The translations under genes and the position numbers were made by a program. A stretch of 64,000 bases of DNA from Mariniflexile sp044335535 (GTDB lineage: Bacteria; Bacteroidota; Bacteroidia; Flavobacteriales; Flavobacteriaceae), in the NCBI RefSeq assembly GCF_044335535.1, contig NZ_JBIQVZ010000005.1, forward strand, positions 62,001 to 126,000. The letters are read 5' to 3'. Positions 9,253-18,470 of the stretch are shown one piece after another (position 1 is the first letter of the stretch; every line of letters begins with the position of its first letter). The notes under the pieces are model-generated. The model saw nothing but the letters and a program-made list of their open reading frames with translations, was not told where the DNA came from and searched no databases.

Positions 9253-10557
9253 ATGATGGAGTATATACCAATTCTTGTATTAGTCTTTAGTTTTTTATTT
9301 CTTTTATCAATCGGTACACCAGTAGCATGGAGTATTGCAATTTCGGCAATGTTAACCATGATGGTAAGTATTTCACCCATAGCAGCTTTTACTACTGTAT
9401 CGCAACGTATGGGTACCGGACTCGACAGTTTTGCATTGCTCGCCATTCCCTTTTTCATACTCTCAGGGCAGTTAATGAACAAAGGGGGTATTGCGCACAG
9501 GCTTATTGCTTTTGCTAAAACACTAGTGGGTTCGCTTCCAGGAGGTTTAGCATTAATAAATGTCATTGGCGCTATGTTAATGGGCGCTATTGCAGGTTCG
9601 GCTATGGCATCGGCATCGGCAATGGGAAGTATTTTAGGGCCTGAAATGGAAAAAGAAGGCTATTCTAAAGAGTTTGGAGCAGCTGTAAATATTACCTCGG
9701 CGACAACAGGATTGATTATCCCACCTAGTAACGTGCTGATTGTTTATTCGTTAGCCAGTGGAGGTGTTTCAATTGCAGCTTTATTTTTAGCAGGATACAT
9801 TCCGGGGATTTTAACAGGATTGTTTTTGATGATTGTTGCCATGTTTTGGGCTAAAAAGAAAAAATATAAATTAGGAGAAAGAAGTTCAATAAGAGAAGTC
9901 CTTAAAACTTTTATAGCTGCTGTACCAAGTTTGTTTTTATTGGTGGTAGTTATAGGAGGTATCGTTACAGGAATTTTTACAGCAACTGAAGCATCAGCAA
10001 TCGCTGTTTTATATACTTTGGTTCTAGGCTTTGTTTATAAAGAAATATCGTTCAAGTCGCTTCCAGAAATATTGTTGGATTCCTCGGCAACAACAGCTAT
10101 TGTTATGTTGTTAATTGGAGCTTCCATGAGTATGTCTTGGGTCATGTCTTACGAGAATATTCCTCAAGATATTAGTAATGCTTTATTGGGAATTAGTGAT
10201 AATAAAATTATTATATTATTAATCATCAACTTGTTATTGCTATTTGTTGGGATCTTCATGGATATGACGCCAGCAGTATTGATTTTCACACCAATATTTT
10301 TACCCGTTGTTCAAAAATTAGGTATGGATCCTATCCATTTCGGAATTATTATGGTATTAAACCTTTGTATAGGCTTGTGTACACCACCAGTAGGCTCAGT
10401 TCTGTTTGTTGGTGTAGGTGTTGCCAATACAACTATTGCAAAAGTAATTAAACCACTTATGCCTTTGTTTTTAGCAATGATACTTGTATTGTTTTTAGTT
10501 ACTTATGTGCCTGAATTAAGTTTGTGGCTTCCTAGAGTATTCGGATTATTAGATTAA
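9253..10557 (+). CDS. dctM: TRAP transporter large permease (DctM)
   Basis: A 434-residue, about 12-helix membrane channel of the DctM family. Evidence includes PFFILSGQLMNKGGIAHRLI, the glycine/alanine-rich GAIAGSAMASASAMGSILGPEM, the PPSNVLIVYS loop and the late GLCTPPVGSVLFVGVGVA. It starts 2 bp after the DctQ stop. It drives Na+- or H+-coupled uptake with DctP and DctQ; galacturonate is the inferred substrate. Confidence 0.95.
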   Translation: MMEYIPILVLVFSFLFLLSIGTPVAWSIAISAMLTMMVSISPIAAFTTVSQRMGTGLDSFALLAIPFFILSGQLMNKGGIAHRLIAFAKTLVGSLPGGLALINVIGAMLMGAIAGSAMASASAMGSILGPEMEKEGYSKEFGAAVNITSATTGLIIPPSNVLIVYSLASGGVSIAALFLAGYIPGILTGLFLMIVAMFWAKKKKYKLGERSSIREVLKTFIAAVPSLFLLVVVIGGIVTGIFTATEASAIAVLYTLVLGFVYKEISFKSLPEILLDSSATTAIVMLLIGASMSMSWVMSYENIPQDISNALLGISDNKIIILLIINLLLLFVGIFMDMTPAVLIFTPIFLPVVQKLGMDPIHFGIIMVLNLCIGLCTPPVGSVLFVGVGVANTTIAKVIKPLMPLFLAMILVLFLVTYVPELSLWLPRVFGLLD

Positions 10558-10580
10558 AAAGTATTCAATTATAAATTATA

Positions 10581-12026
10581 ATGAAAAAATTAAACAGAAA
10601 AGATGTTGGATTGGAAGAAAAACTTCCAATCAAAATAGTACAATTTGGGGAAGGTAATTTCTTAAGAGCTTTTATAGGCTATGCATTTCAAGAATTGAAT
10701 AAAGCTGCCGATTTTAATGCAGGAATTGCTGTAGTTCAACCAATTGATAGGGGTTTAGTAAGCATGCTAAACGATCAAGATGGTTTATATACACTTTTTA
10801 TGAAAGGTGTTAAGAAAGGAGATGAAATTCAAGAGGTTGAGTTAATTTCAAATATTGTTAAAGCGGTAGATCCCTATGCTAACTTTAACGATTATTTAAG
10901 TTTGGCAAAAGAAGATTCATTAGAATTTATTATTTCTAACACAACCGAAGCAGGTATTGCTTATGTAAGCACAGACACACCTGAAATGCAACCACCAAGT
11001 TCGTTTCCTGCAAAATTAACGTTACTTTTACACGAACGTTTCAAGCATTTTAATGGTGATGCAAGTAAAGGATTAACTATCATTCCTTGTGAGCTTATTA
11101 ATCATAATTCCGAAACTCTAAAAGAAATCATTTTAAAATATGTAATCGATTGGAATTTGGGTGATGATTTTAAAACATGGTTATTAGAGAGCAATTCTTT
11201 TCACAGTACCTTAGTAGATAGAATTGTACCAGGATATCCAAAAGATGAAATTGAAGCCTATAATGCACAATTAGATTATCAAGACAATTTAATAGTTGCT
11301 GCCGAAGTGTTTTTTCTTTGGGTTATTGAAGGAGGCGATGATTTAAAAGCAAAATTACCATTCGACAAAACAAATTTAGATGTTAAGATTGTTGATGATA
11401 TGCAACCGTACCGCACGAGAAAAGTGCGTATATTAAATGGTGCGCACACTGCGATGGTGCCTTTTTCATTACTTTACGGAAACAAAACAGTAAAACAATC
11501 TGTAGATAACGAGTTTACGGGACCTTTTATTAACAAAACGGTATTTGGTGAAATAAGCGATACCCTTGAAATGGATAGAGACGAATTAAATAGTTTCTCT
11601 GATGAAATTTTCGATCGTTTTAGAAATCCGTTCATTATCCATAATTTATCAAGTATTGCACTAAATTCAATCTCTAAATTTACTGTAAGAGTACTACCAA
11701 GTTTATTGGGATATGTGAAAATCCATAATAAAGTGCCAACTAATTTAACCTTTGCCTTTGCTGCTTTAATACGTTTTTACAAAGGCACATGGCATGGAGA
11801 AGCTTTACCAGTCCAAGATAGTAATGATATTATTGCAACCTTTGCCGACATTTGGAAATCTACCGATTATACTGAAATTGCTAAAAATACATTAAGTATT
11901 GAAGACTATTGGGGTGAAGATTTAACAAAAGTTGATAACCTAACTGAAGCCGTTGCTTTAGCTTTACAAGAAATTGATGCCAATGGTATTGAAGCTGGAT
12001 TTGCTAATTATAGCAAAAAGTTTTAA
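10581..12026 (+). CDS. uxaB: Tagaturonate reductase (altronate oxidoreductase) UxaB
   Basis: A mannitol-dehydrogenase-family protein of 481 residues, near the 483 of E. coli UxaB. It reduces D-tagaturonate to D-altronate with NADH. The N-terminal segment IKIVQFGEGNFLRAFIGYAFQELN is the cofactor-binding region. VDRIVPGYPKDE and TRKVRILNGAHTAMVPFSLLYG (with the catalytic Lys region) are typical of this family. It sits between the TRAP genes and uxaA in one operon. Confidence 0.95.
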   Translation: MKKLNRKDVGLEEKLPIKIVQFGEGNFLRAFIGYAFQELNKAADFNAGIAVVQPIDRGLVSMLNDQDGLYTLFMKGVKKGDEIQEVELISNIVKAVDPYANFNDYLSLAKEDSLEFIISNTTEAGIAYVSTDTPEMQPPSSFPAKLTLLLHERFKHFNGDASKGLTIIPCELINHNSETLKEIILKYVIDWNLGDDFKTWLLESNSFHSTLVDRIVPGYPKDEIEAYNAQLDYQDNLIVAAEVFFLWVIEGGDDLKAKLPFDKTNLDVKIVDDMQPYRTRKVRILNGAHTAMVPFSLLYGNKTVKQSVDNEFTGPFINKTVFGEISDTLEMDRDELNSFSDEIFDRFRNPFIIHNLSSIALNSISKFTVRVLPSLLGYVKIHNKVPTNLTFAFAALIRFYKGTWHGEALPVQDSNDIIATFADIWKSTDYTEIAKNTLSIEDYWGEDLTKVDNLTEAVALALQEIDANGIEAGFANYSKKF

Positions 12027-12051
12027 ACACAACTAATTTTAAATTATTAGT

Positions 12052-13659
12052 ATGCAAAAGAAAATCATGAAAGTAAATGCATCAGATAACGTTGCAGTTG
12101 CTTTGGCCAATTTAAAAGCAGGAGAAGTAATTTCTTTTGAAGGACAAGATATTAAAGTACTAACAGATACAAAATCTAAACATAAAATAGCTTTAGAAAA
12201 ATTTGAATCTGGTGATAGAATTATCATGTATGGTGTTCTTGTTGGGTCTGCCAATGGAGCTATTGAAAAAGGGGATGTTTTAACTGTCGAAAATGTAAAA
12301 CATCAAAGCGAAAAAGTATTTGGTAGAACAGAAACTTTTAGTTGGACAGCACCAAATGTTGATAAATGGAAAGATAAAACCTTTTTAGGGTACCATAGAG
12401 AAGATGGACAAGTTGGTACAGAAAACGTGTGGTTGTTTTTTCCATTGGTTTTCTGTGAAAACCGAAACATTGAAATTTTAAAAGAAGTTTTTGAAAAAGA
12501 ACTCTTAAAGCAAAAAGTGAATCCACATCAAATGTTACTTCGCTCTCTAGTTAGTGGTCAAGAAGAAACAGAAGTAGTGCCAACAACGCCAGATGTGTTC
12601 GATAATATTGATGTGAAATTTATAACCCACCCAGGTGGCTGTGGAGGTATTCGTCAAGATTCTGAAAGTTTAGCAAAACTATTAGCAGGCTACGTTAATA
12701 ATCCAAACGTTGCAGGTGCAACCGTTTTAAGTTTAGGCTGTCAAAACCTTCAGATAAGTGTGTTCAAAGAAGCTTTGCATAGTATCAATCCAAATATAAA
12801 CAAGCCAGTTCTTATATATGAACAGCAACAAATAGGAACGGTAGACGAGATGTTAACGGCAATCGTTAAAGAGTCTTTTGAAGCTATTAAAAAAGCCAAT
12901 AATATTAAACGTGAGCCAGCCCCTTTGTCTAAACTACGTGTAGGTTTGGAGTGTGGTGGTTCAGATGGTTTTTCAGGAATATCTGCCAACCCAACTTTAG
13001 GTGCGGTATCAGATTTATTAGCAGCCCTTAATGGAACCGCAGTTTTAGCAGAATTCCCGGAATTATGTGGTGTAGAACAGGAATTGGTAAACAGATGTGT
13101 TGACGATGAAGATGGAAAAAAGTTTTTGAAATTAATGAAAGCTTATGAAAGATCTGTGGTAGATGCGGGTTCAGGGTTTGATATGAATCCGTCACCAGGA
13201 AACATTAAAGATGGTTTAATAACCGATGCGATGAAATCTGCCGGAGCTGCTAAAAAAGGAGGTACATCGCCTGTGCAAGACGTTTTAGATTATGGTGAGT
13301 ATATTACTAAGCCAGGTCTAAATTTATTATGTACTCCGGGTAATGATGTGGAAAGTACAACAGGCCTAGTAGGTTCTGGAGCCAATGTGGTTTTATTTAC
13401 CACTGGCTTAGGAACACCAACTGGAAACCCAATTGCACCAATTATTAAAGTGTCTTCAAATACAGAGCTTGCAGAACGCATGCCAGATATTATTGATATT
13501 GAAACAGGTGCCGTAATTCGCGGTGAAAAAACAATTGAAGAAATGGCCGATGAAATGCTTGAATTCATTATTAAAGTAGCCAGTGGAGAAGTTCAAACAA
13601 AAGCAAAATTATTAAATCAAAATGATTTTATACCTTGGAGACGAGGCGTATCTTTATAA
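12052..13659 (+). CDS. uxaA: Altronate dehydratase UxaA
   Basis: A single-chain altronate hydratase of 535 residues. It has an N-terminal SAF domain (about 1-90) and a C-terminal UxaA core with THPGGCGGIRQDS, LECGGSDGFSGISANPTLG, LAEFPELCGVEQEL and LLCTPGNDVESTTGLVGSGA. It dehydrates D-altronate to 2-keto-3-deoxy-D-gluconate in the cytoplasm. It is the last gene of the operon. A paralogue in the fucose cluster (46576-48240) shares its layout but differs around 160-215. Confidence 0.95.
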   Translation: MQKKIMKVNASDNVAVALANLKAGEVISFEGQDIKVLTDTKSKHKIALEKFESGDRIIMYGVLVGSANGAIEKGDVLTVENVKHQSEKVFGRTETFSWTAPNVDKWKDKTFLGYHREDGQVGTENVWLFFPLVFCENRNIEILKEVFEKELLKQKVNPHQMLLRSLVSGQEETEVVPTTPDVFDNIDVKFITHPGGCGGIRQDSESLAKLLAGYVNNPNVAGATVLSLGCQNLQISVFKEALHSINPNINKPVLIYEQQQIGTVDEMLTAIVKESFEAIKKANNIKREPAPLSKLRVGLECGGSDGFSGISANPTLGAVSDLLAALNGTAVLAEFPELCGVEQELVNRCVDDEDGKKFLKLMKAYERSVVDAGSGFDMNPSPGNIKDGLITDAMKSAGAAKKGGTSPVQDVLDYGEYITKPGLNLLCTPGNDVESTTGLVGSGANVVLFTTGLGTPTGNPIAPIIKVSSNTELAERMPDIIDIETGAVIRGEKTIEEMADEMLEFIIKVASGEVQTKAKLLNQNDFIPWRRGVSL

Positions 13660-13687
13660 AAAGTGAGTAAATTAAAGAATTTGTTCT

Positions 13688-13850
13688 AGAGACTGTCTGA
13701 ATTTTGTTTTTGGAATATTTAATAGTGTATTTTTTCATCAGACGAAGGTATTTAGAGGTTCATAGCCATAGCTACGGACCGAAAAATAGCTGAAGTATGG
13801 CGGAAAAAGACGTATAAAAGAACCAAAGGATAAAAACTTAAACAGTCTCT
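13688..13850. repeat. MITE-like element with 9-bp terminal inverted repeats
   Basis: A 163-bp AT-rich non-coding stretch is bounded by AGAGACTGT (13688-13696) and its exact reverse complement ACAGTCTCT (13842-13850). The inside holds GGTTCATAGCCATAGCTACGG and other partly self-complementary parts, but no open frame. It sits between convergent genes. Copy number elsewhere is unknown; only one copy was seen here. Confidence 0.45.
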
Positions 13851-13858
13851 TAATATAG

Positions 13859-13904
13859 AAAAGCATAAAAAACCAAGAACTAGTTCTTGGTTTTTTATGC
13901 TTTT
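13859..13904. terminator. Bidirectional terminator between uxaA and lacI-type gene
   Basis: A perfect inverted repeat with 23-bp arms, centred on CTAG, carries A-rich and T-rich flanks on both sides. It lies 14 bp from the end of the LacI gene and serves both convergent genes. Confidence 0.85.
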
Positions 13905-13918
13905 ATTTTGTAAAAGTA

Positions 13919-14962
13919 TTAATTGTTTGGCAGTATGGAAGATGATTTAAGAGAAGAATCTCTAATTATTAATTCTGGCGACAAAACAACCTGTTTTTCA
14001 GATTTTATTTTTTTACTGTTATTGGCTTCTTCTAAAAAAACTTGTGCCGAAATTCTGCCCATTTCTATTGGAGATTGATCTACAGAAGTTATTGAAAGTT
14101 CCATAAATCGGGTAAATGGCTCGTTACTAAAACCAACAACACAAATATCTTCTGGAATTCTAAGTCCATGAGCTTTAATTTCTTCAATAGCACCTAATGC
14201 AGTAAAATCACTGACAGAAAATATAGCATCTGGTGGTGTTTCCATAGCTAAAAGTTGTTTAGTTACTTTTCTACCTTCAAGAACTTTACTCATGGTTTCT
14301 ATTACTAAACCTTCATCAAACACAAGACCATTATCAATAATCGCTTGTTTATAACCCAAATACCTGTTTTTGAAAATTTGTATTTCACGATTATTAGACA
14401 AATGTGCAATATGTTTACAGCCTTGGTCTATTAAATGTTGAGTTGCATCATAAGCGCCTTTAAAATCATCAATGGTTACAGAACTAATACCAGCAATATC
14501 TTTTTTTCTATCGAAAAATATTAAAGGAACTCCTTTTCTAAGAAGTTTTTGAAAATGGTCGTTTGTTTCTAACTTAGCATTGGAGATGGACATTAAAATA
14601 CCATCTACCTGAGCGTTTAGCAACGAGTTGATATTTTCTATTTCTAAATTTTCTTGATCATGGGTCTGACAAATAATCACGTGATAGCCGTTTGGATGCA
14701 ATTCTTCTTCAATACCACGAATTACCGAGGCAAAAAAGTTACTATCTATACGAGGTACAATAACTCCAACATTAAAGCTTTTACCACTTTTAAGTGCTAG
14801 AGCAAGCTTGTTTTGCTCATAGTTCATTTCTTTAGCGGTATCATTAACCAGTTTACGTGTAGCTTCACTTATTTTAGGATTGCCATTTAAAGCTCTCGAT
14901 ACAGTAGCAGCAGTTATATTAAGCTTTTGAGCTATATCATAGATGGTTGTTTTTTTTCTCAT
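13919..14962 (-). CDS. LacI-family transcriptional regulator
   Basis: A 347-residue repressor-type protein. The N-terminal helix-turn-helix TTIYDIAQKLNITAATVSRALNG with hinge EMNYEQNKLALALKSGK is followed by a periplasmic-binding-protein-like sugar domain (FNVGVIVPRIDSNFFASVIRGIE to the end). A TAAGTTTG -7 box lies on the minus strand at 14991-14998. A perfect LacI-type palindrome lies 200 bp upstream (15162-15179). Location next to the uxa operon suggests it senses a galacturonate-pathway intermediate; the ligand is inferred. Confidence 0.93.
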   Translation of the reverse strand: MRKKTTIYDIAQKLNITAATVSRALNGNPKISEATRKLVNDTAKEMNYEQNKLALALKSGKSFNVGVIVPRIDSNFFASVIRGIEEELHPNGYHVIICQTHDQENLEIENINSLLNAQVDGILMSISNAKLETNDHFQKLLRKGVPLIFFDRKKDIAGISSVTIDDFKGAYDATQHLIDQGCKHIAHLSNNREIQIFKNRYLGYKQAIIDNGLVFDEGLVIETMSKVLEGRKVTKQLLAMETPPDAIFSVSDFTALGAIEEIKAHGLRIPEDICVVGFSNEPFTRFMELSITSVDQSPIEMGRISAQVFLEEANNSKKIKSEKQVVLSPELIIRDSSLKSSSILPNN

Positions 14963-14990
14963 GAGTTAATTGGCTGGGCTTATGTGAGTA

Positions 14991-14998
14991 CAAACTTA
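14991..14998 (-). promoter_or_regulatory. -7 box of the LacI-type gene
   Basis: On the minus strand this reads TAAGTTTG, an exact TAnnTTTG match, 29 bp before the start codon. No good TTG lies at the expected distance. Confidence 0.45.
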
Positions 14999-15161
14999 TT
15001 AAGTTATTTGAAAACAGTTTAATGATAATTAGTTAATAAAACTAAAAATTATTTTTGATGGGAGCAATATATAATTTTTAGGGTATTTAAAATTCATCTT
15101 TTGCTTTTTCAATAAAAATTTAAGTAATAGTAGTGCAATATATAGATATTTTTTTATTTTT

Positions 15162-15179
15162 ATTGTAATCGATTACAAT
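15162..15179. promoter_or_regulatory. LacI-type palindromic operator
   Basis: A perfect 18-bp palindrome, ATTGTAATCGATTACAAT. It is typical in length and central CG of LacI/CcpA-family operators. It lies in the 446-bp gap between the LacI gene and the T9SS gene. The rest of that gap (15000-15350) is AT-rich with no gene. Autoregulation of the LacI gene is the likely use. Confidence 0.6.
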
Positions 15180-15352
15180 TTTTATTTTCTTATTTTTCGT
15201 AAATAATCGAAAATTTTAGTAAATAAAACAGAAGCAATATTCTTTTTGCTGTATATCTCTCCATTAAAAAGAATAATAATCATTAACCATCTATTATAAT
15301 GCCTATGCGTAAAAAGAACTGCCATTACATTAAAAAAACAAGTTTTTTAAGC

Positions 15353-15391
15353 AAATAAGGATGCATATTATAACAATATACATCCTTATTT
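15353..15391 (-). terminator. Hairpin downstream of the T9SS-protein gene
   Basis: AAATAAGGATG (15353-15363) pairs with CATCCTTATTT (15381-15391), and ATATT/AATAT extend the stem. It begins 18 bp past the gene end. No long T-run follows on the minus strand, so the termination strength is uncertain. Confidence 0.5.
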
Positions 15392-15408
15392 TATATTAAA
15401 ACAAAATA

Positions 15409-16437
15409 TTATTTCATTAATAATTTAATGGATTTTTGACCTTCAAGAGTTTTAACAGTAGCGATCCATAAACCAGATTTAAAACTAAAGTTAGTATCTT
15501 CATTTGTTTTAAATGTTTTTACTAAAGCACCTGTAATACTGTAAATGTTAATTTCTGAAGTTGATTTAACATTAGACACATAAATTCTATTTCCAATAGC
15601 ATTAACATCTGTAGTAACAATTGATGTTTCATCATTAATACTTAAAGGTGTTGTAGCGGTTACATAAGTAATAGCAGCAGTTGAATCGTAAGTAACAACA
15701 ATTTGTTTACCTGCTGCTGGTTTTATTTTGCCAGCGGTAACATAGCCTTCTACAAATGATACTTGATCACCAGTTAATTCTAAGGTTCCATTGTCAATTG
15801 TCATATAACCTGAACCGGCACGAGTTGGTTGTTCATCAATTGGGAAACCACCACTTACTTTTAAACCACCACCATTAAGATTTAATATGCCAACGCCAGC
15901 ATATCCACCTAAAATGATTCCGTTAAGTGTAGAAGTTACTGTTCCACCATTAATGTTAAATGTGCAATCTCCAGCATCAGCTATAATCAATTGGTTTTTA
16001 GTATTAACTAAACCACCATTTATATTAACTATTTGTGGACTAGCCGCATTAGTTCCAAAACGACCTTGATTTCTAATGTTTATATCAGCGCCATCTTCTA
16101 TATTTAATGTCCCACTTCCAAAAGAGTTTCCACCACTAGACCAAATCCATAGTTTAGCCGCAATGGTTAAATTACTATCAGGATTTAATGTTAAATGGCT
16201 AACAAAATCATCTGCATTACCTGCTGATGATAAAGAAGCACTTATGATAGGGTTGTTTGAAGATGGGTCGATAAAAACATTATCTGCTCCAGTTGGCAAT
16301 ATCCCTGTGTCCCAGTTTGTAGCAACAAGAAAATCAGTGTCTGTTGCACCTGTCCATGTAGTTTGCGCACTTAAAGCCTCCAAGGAGAAGACTAAAACAC
16401 AAACCGATAAAAAGTTTTTTAGTAAAGTTGTTTTCAT
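15409..16437 (-). CDS. Secreted protein with T9SS sorting signal, repeat-rich beta structure
   Basis: A 342-residue protein with a signal peptide ending SLEALSAQ. It continues with TTWTGATDTDFLVATNWDTGILPTGADNVFIDP, a module seen in extracellular beta-helix proteins. Asn/Gly-rich short repeats (LNIEDGADINIRNQG, VNINGGLVNTKNQ, FNINGGTVTSTLNG, LNLNGGGLKVSGG) suggest a solenoid. The C-terminal 75 residues (IYSITGALVKTF...SGLWIATVKTLEGQKSIKLLMK) form a type A T9SS sorting domain, so it is exported to the surface or medium. No catalytic motif is seen. Its promoter carries the pectin-regulon element, so a pectin-related surface role is plausible. Confidence 0.75.
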   Translation of the reverse strand: MKTTLLKNFLSVCVLVFSLEALSAQTTWTGATDTDFLVATNWDTGILPTGADNVFIDPSSNNPIISASLSSAGNADDFVSHLTLNPDSNLTIAAKLWIWSSGGNSFGSGTLNIEDGADINIRNQGRFGTNAASPQIVNINGGLVNTKNQLIIADAGDCTFNINGGTVTSTLNGIILGGYAGVGILNLNGGGLKVSGGFPIDEQPTRAGSGYMTIDNGTLELTGDQVSFVEGYVTAGKIKPAAGKQIVVTYDSTAAITYVTATTPLSINDETSIVTTDVNAIGNRIYVSNVKSTSEINIYSITGALVKTFKTNEDTNFSFKSGLWIATVKTLEGQKSIKLLMK

Positions 16438-16480
16438 AATTTAGTTAAGTTGTATTAATTAGTTAATAAATGATTATTAA

Positions 16481-16494
16481 TGTAATGCATTACA
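16481..16494. promoter_or_regulatory. LacI-type palindrome over the predicted transcription start of the T9SS-protein gene
   Basis: TGTAATGCATTACA is a perfect 14-bp palindrome, differing from the 15162 site only at the central two bases. It begins 6 bp downstream of the TATTTTTA box at 16500-16507, so it would cover the transcription start, a classic repression position. Confidence 0.55.
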
Positions 16495-16499
16495 CTTCT

Positions 16500-16545
16500 T
16501 AAAAATATTATGATACAATTATCTTAGCATCCTGTACTTACCTGT
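16500..16545 (-). promoter_or_regulatory. Pectin-regulon promoter (ACAGGAT element) of the T9SS-protein gene
   Basis: On the minus strand, ACAGGTAAGT (from 16545) and ACAGGATGCT (from 16535) are direct repeats 10 bp apart. TATTTTTA begins at 16507, exactly 28 bp after the proximal repeat start. The same spacing recurs in six other promoters of this window. Confidence 0.7.
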
Positions 16546-16591
16546 TATTCACTAGAATATAGATGAAATACGTTTTTATAGGATATACGGT

Positions 16592-18388
16592 TTAGTGAAG
16601 TTTTAATTTTGAAAAATTTGAGGCAGATATTTTAAAAACACTACCATGTCTGGCTCCTTTTGGAAATTGTATGTTGTCTGAAATATCTTCCCATGTTTTT
16701 AAATTTTTAGATCGTAAAGCGCCATATTTCTTTTCGGTGTATTTATCAAAATAAACCATCCAATTGCCGTCAATTTGAATGGCTGTAGGTCCTTCTGCCC
16801 AATAATTGCCTGTAATGGGTTCACTAGCATTCGTGTAAGGTCCTGTTAAATGGTCGCTAAAAGCTATCTTGAGGTTTTTTTGTGCAGGTTTTTTGGTTTC
16901 GTCTTTTAAGAACATCACAAATTTATTGTCTACCTTCTGAATGGTAGCATCAATCACATTGAATCCGGGCTCGTATAAAAGTTTGGTTTTACTAAACGAT
17001 TTAAAATCTTTGGTGGTTGTGTAGTACATTCTATGGTTATAGCCATCGTCTTCGGTAGATTGTGTTTCTGGAAAAGCTCCTACAATTGTAGAGGCCCAAT
17101 AGATGATGTATTCTTTTGAAGTCTCATCATAAGTTATTTCTGGAGCCCAAGTGTTTCGTGTGTCTTTTTCATGTTCCATAACAGGGATGAATTCTTGTTT
17201 AGACCAATTAATTAGGTCTTTTGAAGATGCGTAACCAATACCTTTATCTGTCCAACTCACCGTCCAAACCATATGGTACAAGCCATCACCACCTTTAATA
17301 ATACATGGGTCGCGCATTAATTTATCTTTACCAACTTCAGGTGTTAAAAAAGAGGTGTCGTTTTTAAGAGCTTCCCATCTGTAACCATCTTCACTAAAGG
17401 CTAAATGCAAACCATCTTCACCGTTTCCTTTAAAATAGGAAAATATATAAATCTCTTTTTCAGGAATAAATTTATTTGCTATCAGCCAATTTTCACAAGC
17501 TTTTGGCCAATTAAGATGTGTTCCAAACCTACCCAAACCAAACCCGTGACCACCATTTTCATAAATATGCATTTCAGTAGGTACTTTGTTTTCTTTTAAA
17601 GCTAAGTAGTAGTTGATGCTATTTTCAACCGGTACAGCACCATCATCAGTGGCATGAATTAAAATAGTTGGTGGTGTTTGTTCATTTACTTGTTTTTCGT
17701 TTGAATACTTTTCAATCAATGCTTCCGAAGGTTTTTTTCCTAATAAATTTTCTTTTGAACCATTATGGGTAATGCCATCTTTCATAGAAATAACAGGATA
17801 GATTAGCATTGAGAAATCGGGGCGCGCACTTGTTTCATCTGAAGCATATACCTTATCATTATAATGGGTAGATATGGTTGAAGCTAAATGACCACCTGCT
17901 GAAAACCCTATGACACCAATTTTATTTGGGTCTAAGTTCCAATTTTTGGCATTTCGTCTTAACGTCCTAATAGCTTCTTGTGCATCTTGTAAAGGGCCTA
18001 TGGTTTTGTTTTCCATAATAATATCACTTGGTAACCTATATTTAAGCACAAAAGCAGAAATACCTATGGAATTTAGCCATTCTGCAATTTTATCACCTTC
18101 TTTATCATGTGATAAAAGCGCATAACCACCACCGGGACAAATAACAACTGCAGTATTTTTTGAATGGCTGTTATCTGCTAAAAAAACCTTAAGTGTGGGT
18201 TCTGTAACTTTTCGAATACCGGTAGACTCACCTTCAGAATTTAATCGAAATTCTTCTTTGTATGTTTCATTTTCGATAGCTCCCGGAACTTTTTTCCAAA
18301 GTTTAATTTCTTCGTTTTGGGACATGGCTGTATTTGTTAATCCAAAAAATACGAATCCGAAAATTAATGCTTTATTTAGTTTGATCAT
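16592..18388 (-). CDS. Secreted bifunctional protein: alpha/beta esterase fused to GH43-like beta-propeller
   Basis: 598 residues with a signal peptide (1-23, ending AMSQ). Residues about 60-305 form an esterase of the Abhydrolase_3/BD-FAE kind, with oxyanion motif CPGGGY, nucleophile Ser163 in GFSAGG, Asp near 249 and His281. Residues about 312-598 resemble a five-bladed GH43-type propeller (LMRDPCIIKGGDGLYHMVWTVSW, NTWAPEITYDE, YWAEGPTAIQIDGNWMVYFD). Likely action: deacylation plus release of arabinose or a similar sugar from pectin side chains. It is the last gene of the minus-strand operon starting with PL22. Exact specificities are unknown. Confidence 0.8.
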   Translation of the reverse strand: MIKLNKALIFGFVFFGLTNTAMSQNEEIKLWKKVPGAIENETYKEEFRLNSEGESTGIRKVTEPTLKVFLADNSHSKNTAVVICPGGGYALLSHDKEGDKIAEWLNSIGISAFVLKYRLPSDIIMENKTIGPLQDAQEAIRTLRRNAKNWNLDPNKIGVIGFSAGGHLASTISTHYNDKVYASDETSARPDFSMLIYPVISMKDGITHNGSKENLLGKKPSEALIEKYSNEKQVNEQTPPTILIHATDDGAVPVENSINYYLALKENKVPTEMHIYENGGHGFGLGRFGTHLNWPKACENWLIANKFIPEKEIYIFSYFKGNGEDGLHLAFSEDGYRWEALKNDTSFLTPEVGKDKLMRDPCIIKGGDGLYHMVWTVSWTDKGIGYASSKDLINWSKQEFIPVMEHEKDTRNTWAPEITYDETSKEYIIYWASTIVGAFPETQSTEDDGYNHRMYYTTTKDFKSFSKTKLLYEPGFNVIDATIQKVDNKFVMFLKDETKKPAQKNLKIAFSDHLTGPYTNASEPITGNYWAEGPTAIQIDGNWMVYFDKYTEKKYGALRSKNLKTWEDISDNIQFPKGARHGSVFKISASNFSKLKLH

Positions 18389-18470
18389 CTTGCTTTTATT
18401 TCTTTAATTTTTTTGTGGTTTGTCTTGTATTCAAATTGATATAAATGGAGTAGGCCCTGTTAAATGTCCA

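Noticed and set aside
11141..11150. TGTAATCGAT, half of the LacI-like operator
   Set aside because: Lies inside uxaB coding sequence and the second half-site is lost (TGGAAT).
13290..13568. Opposite-strand open frames inside uxaA, and similar ones at 1732-2202, 36338-36844 and 55607-55957
   Set aside because: They mirror well-supported genes and show no own domain, signal or promoter.
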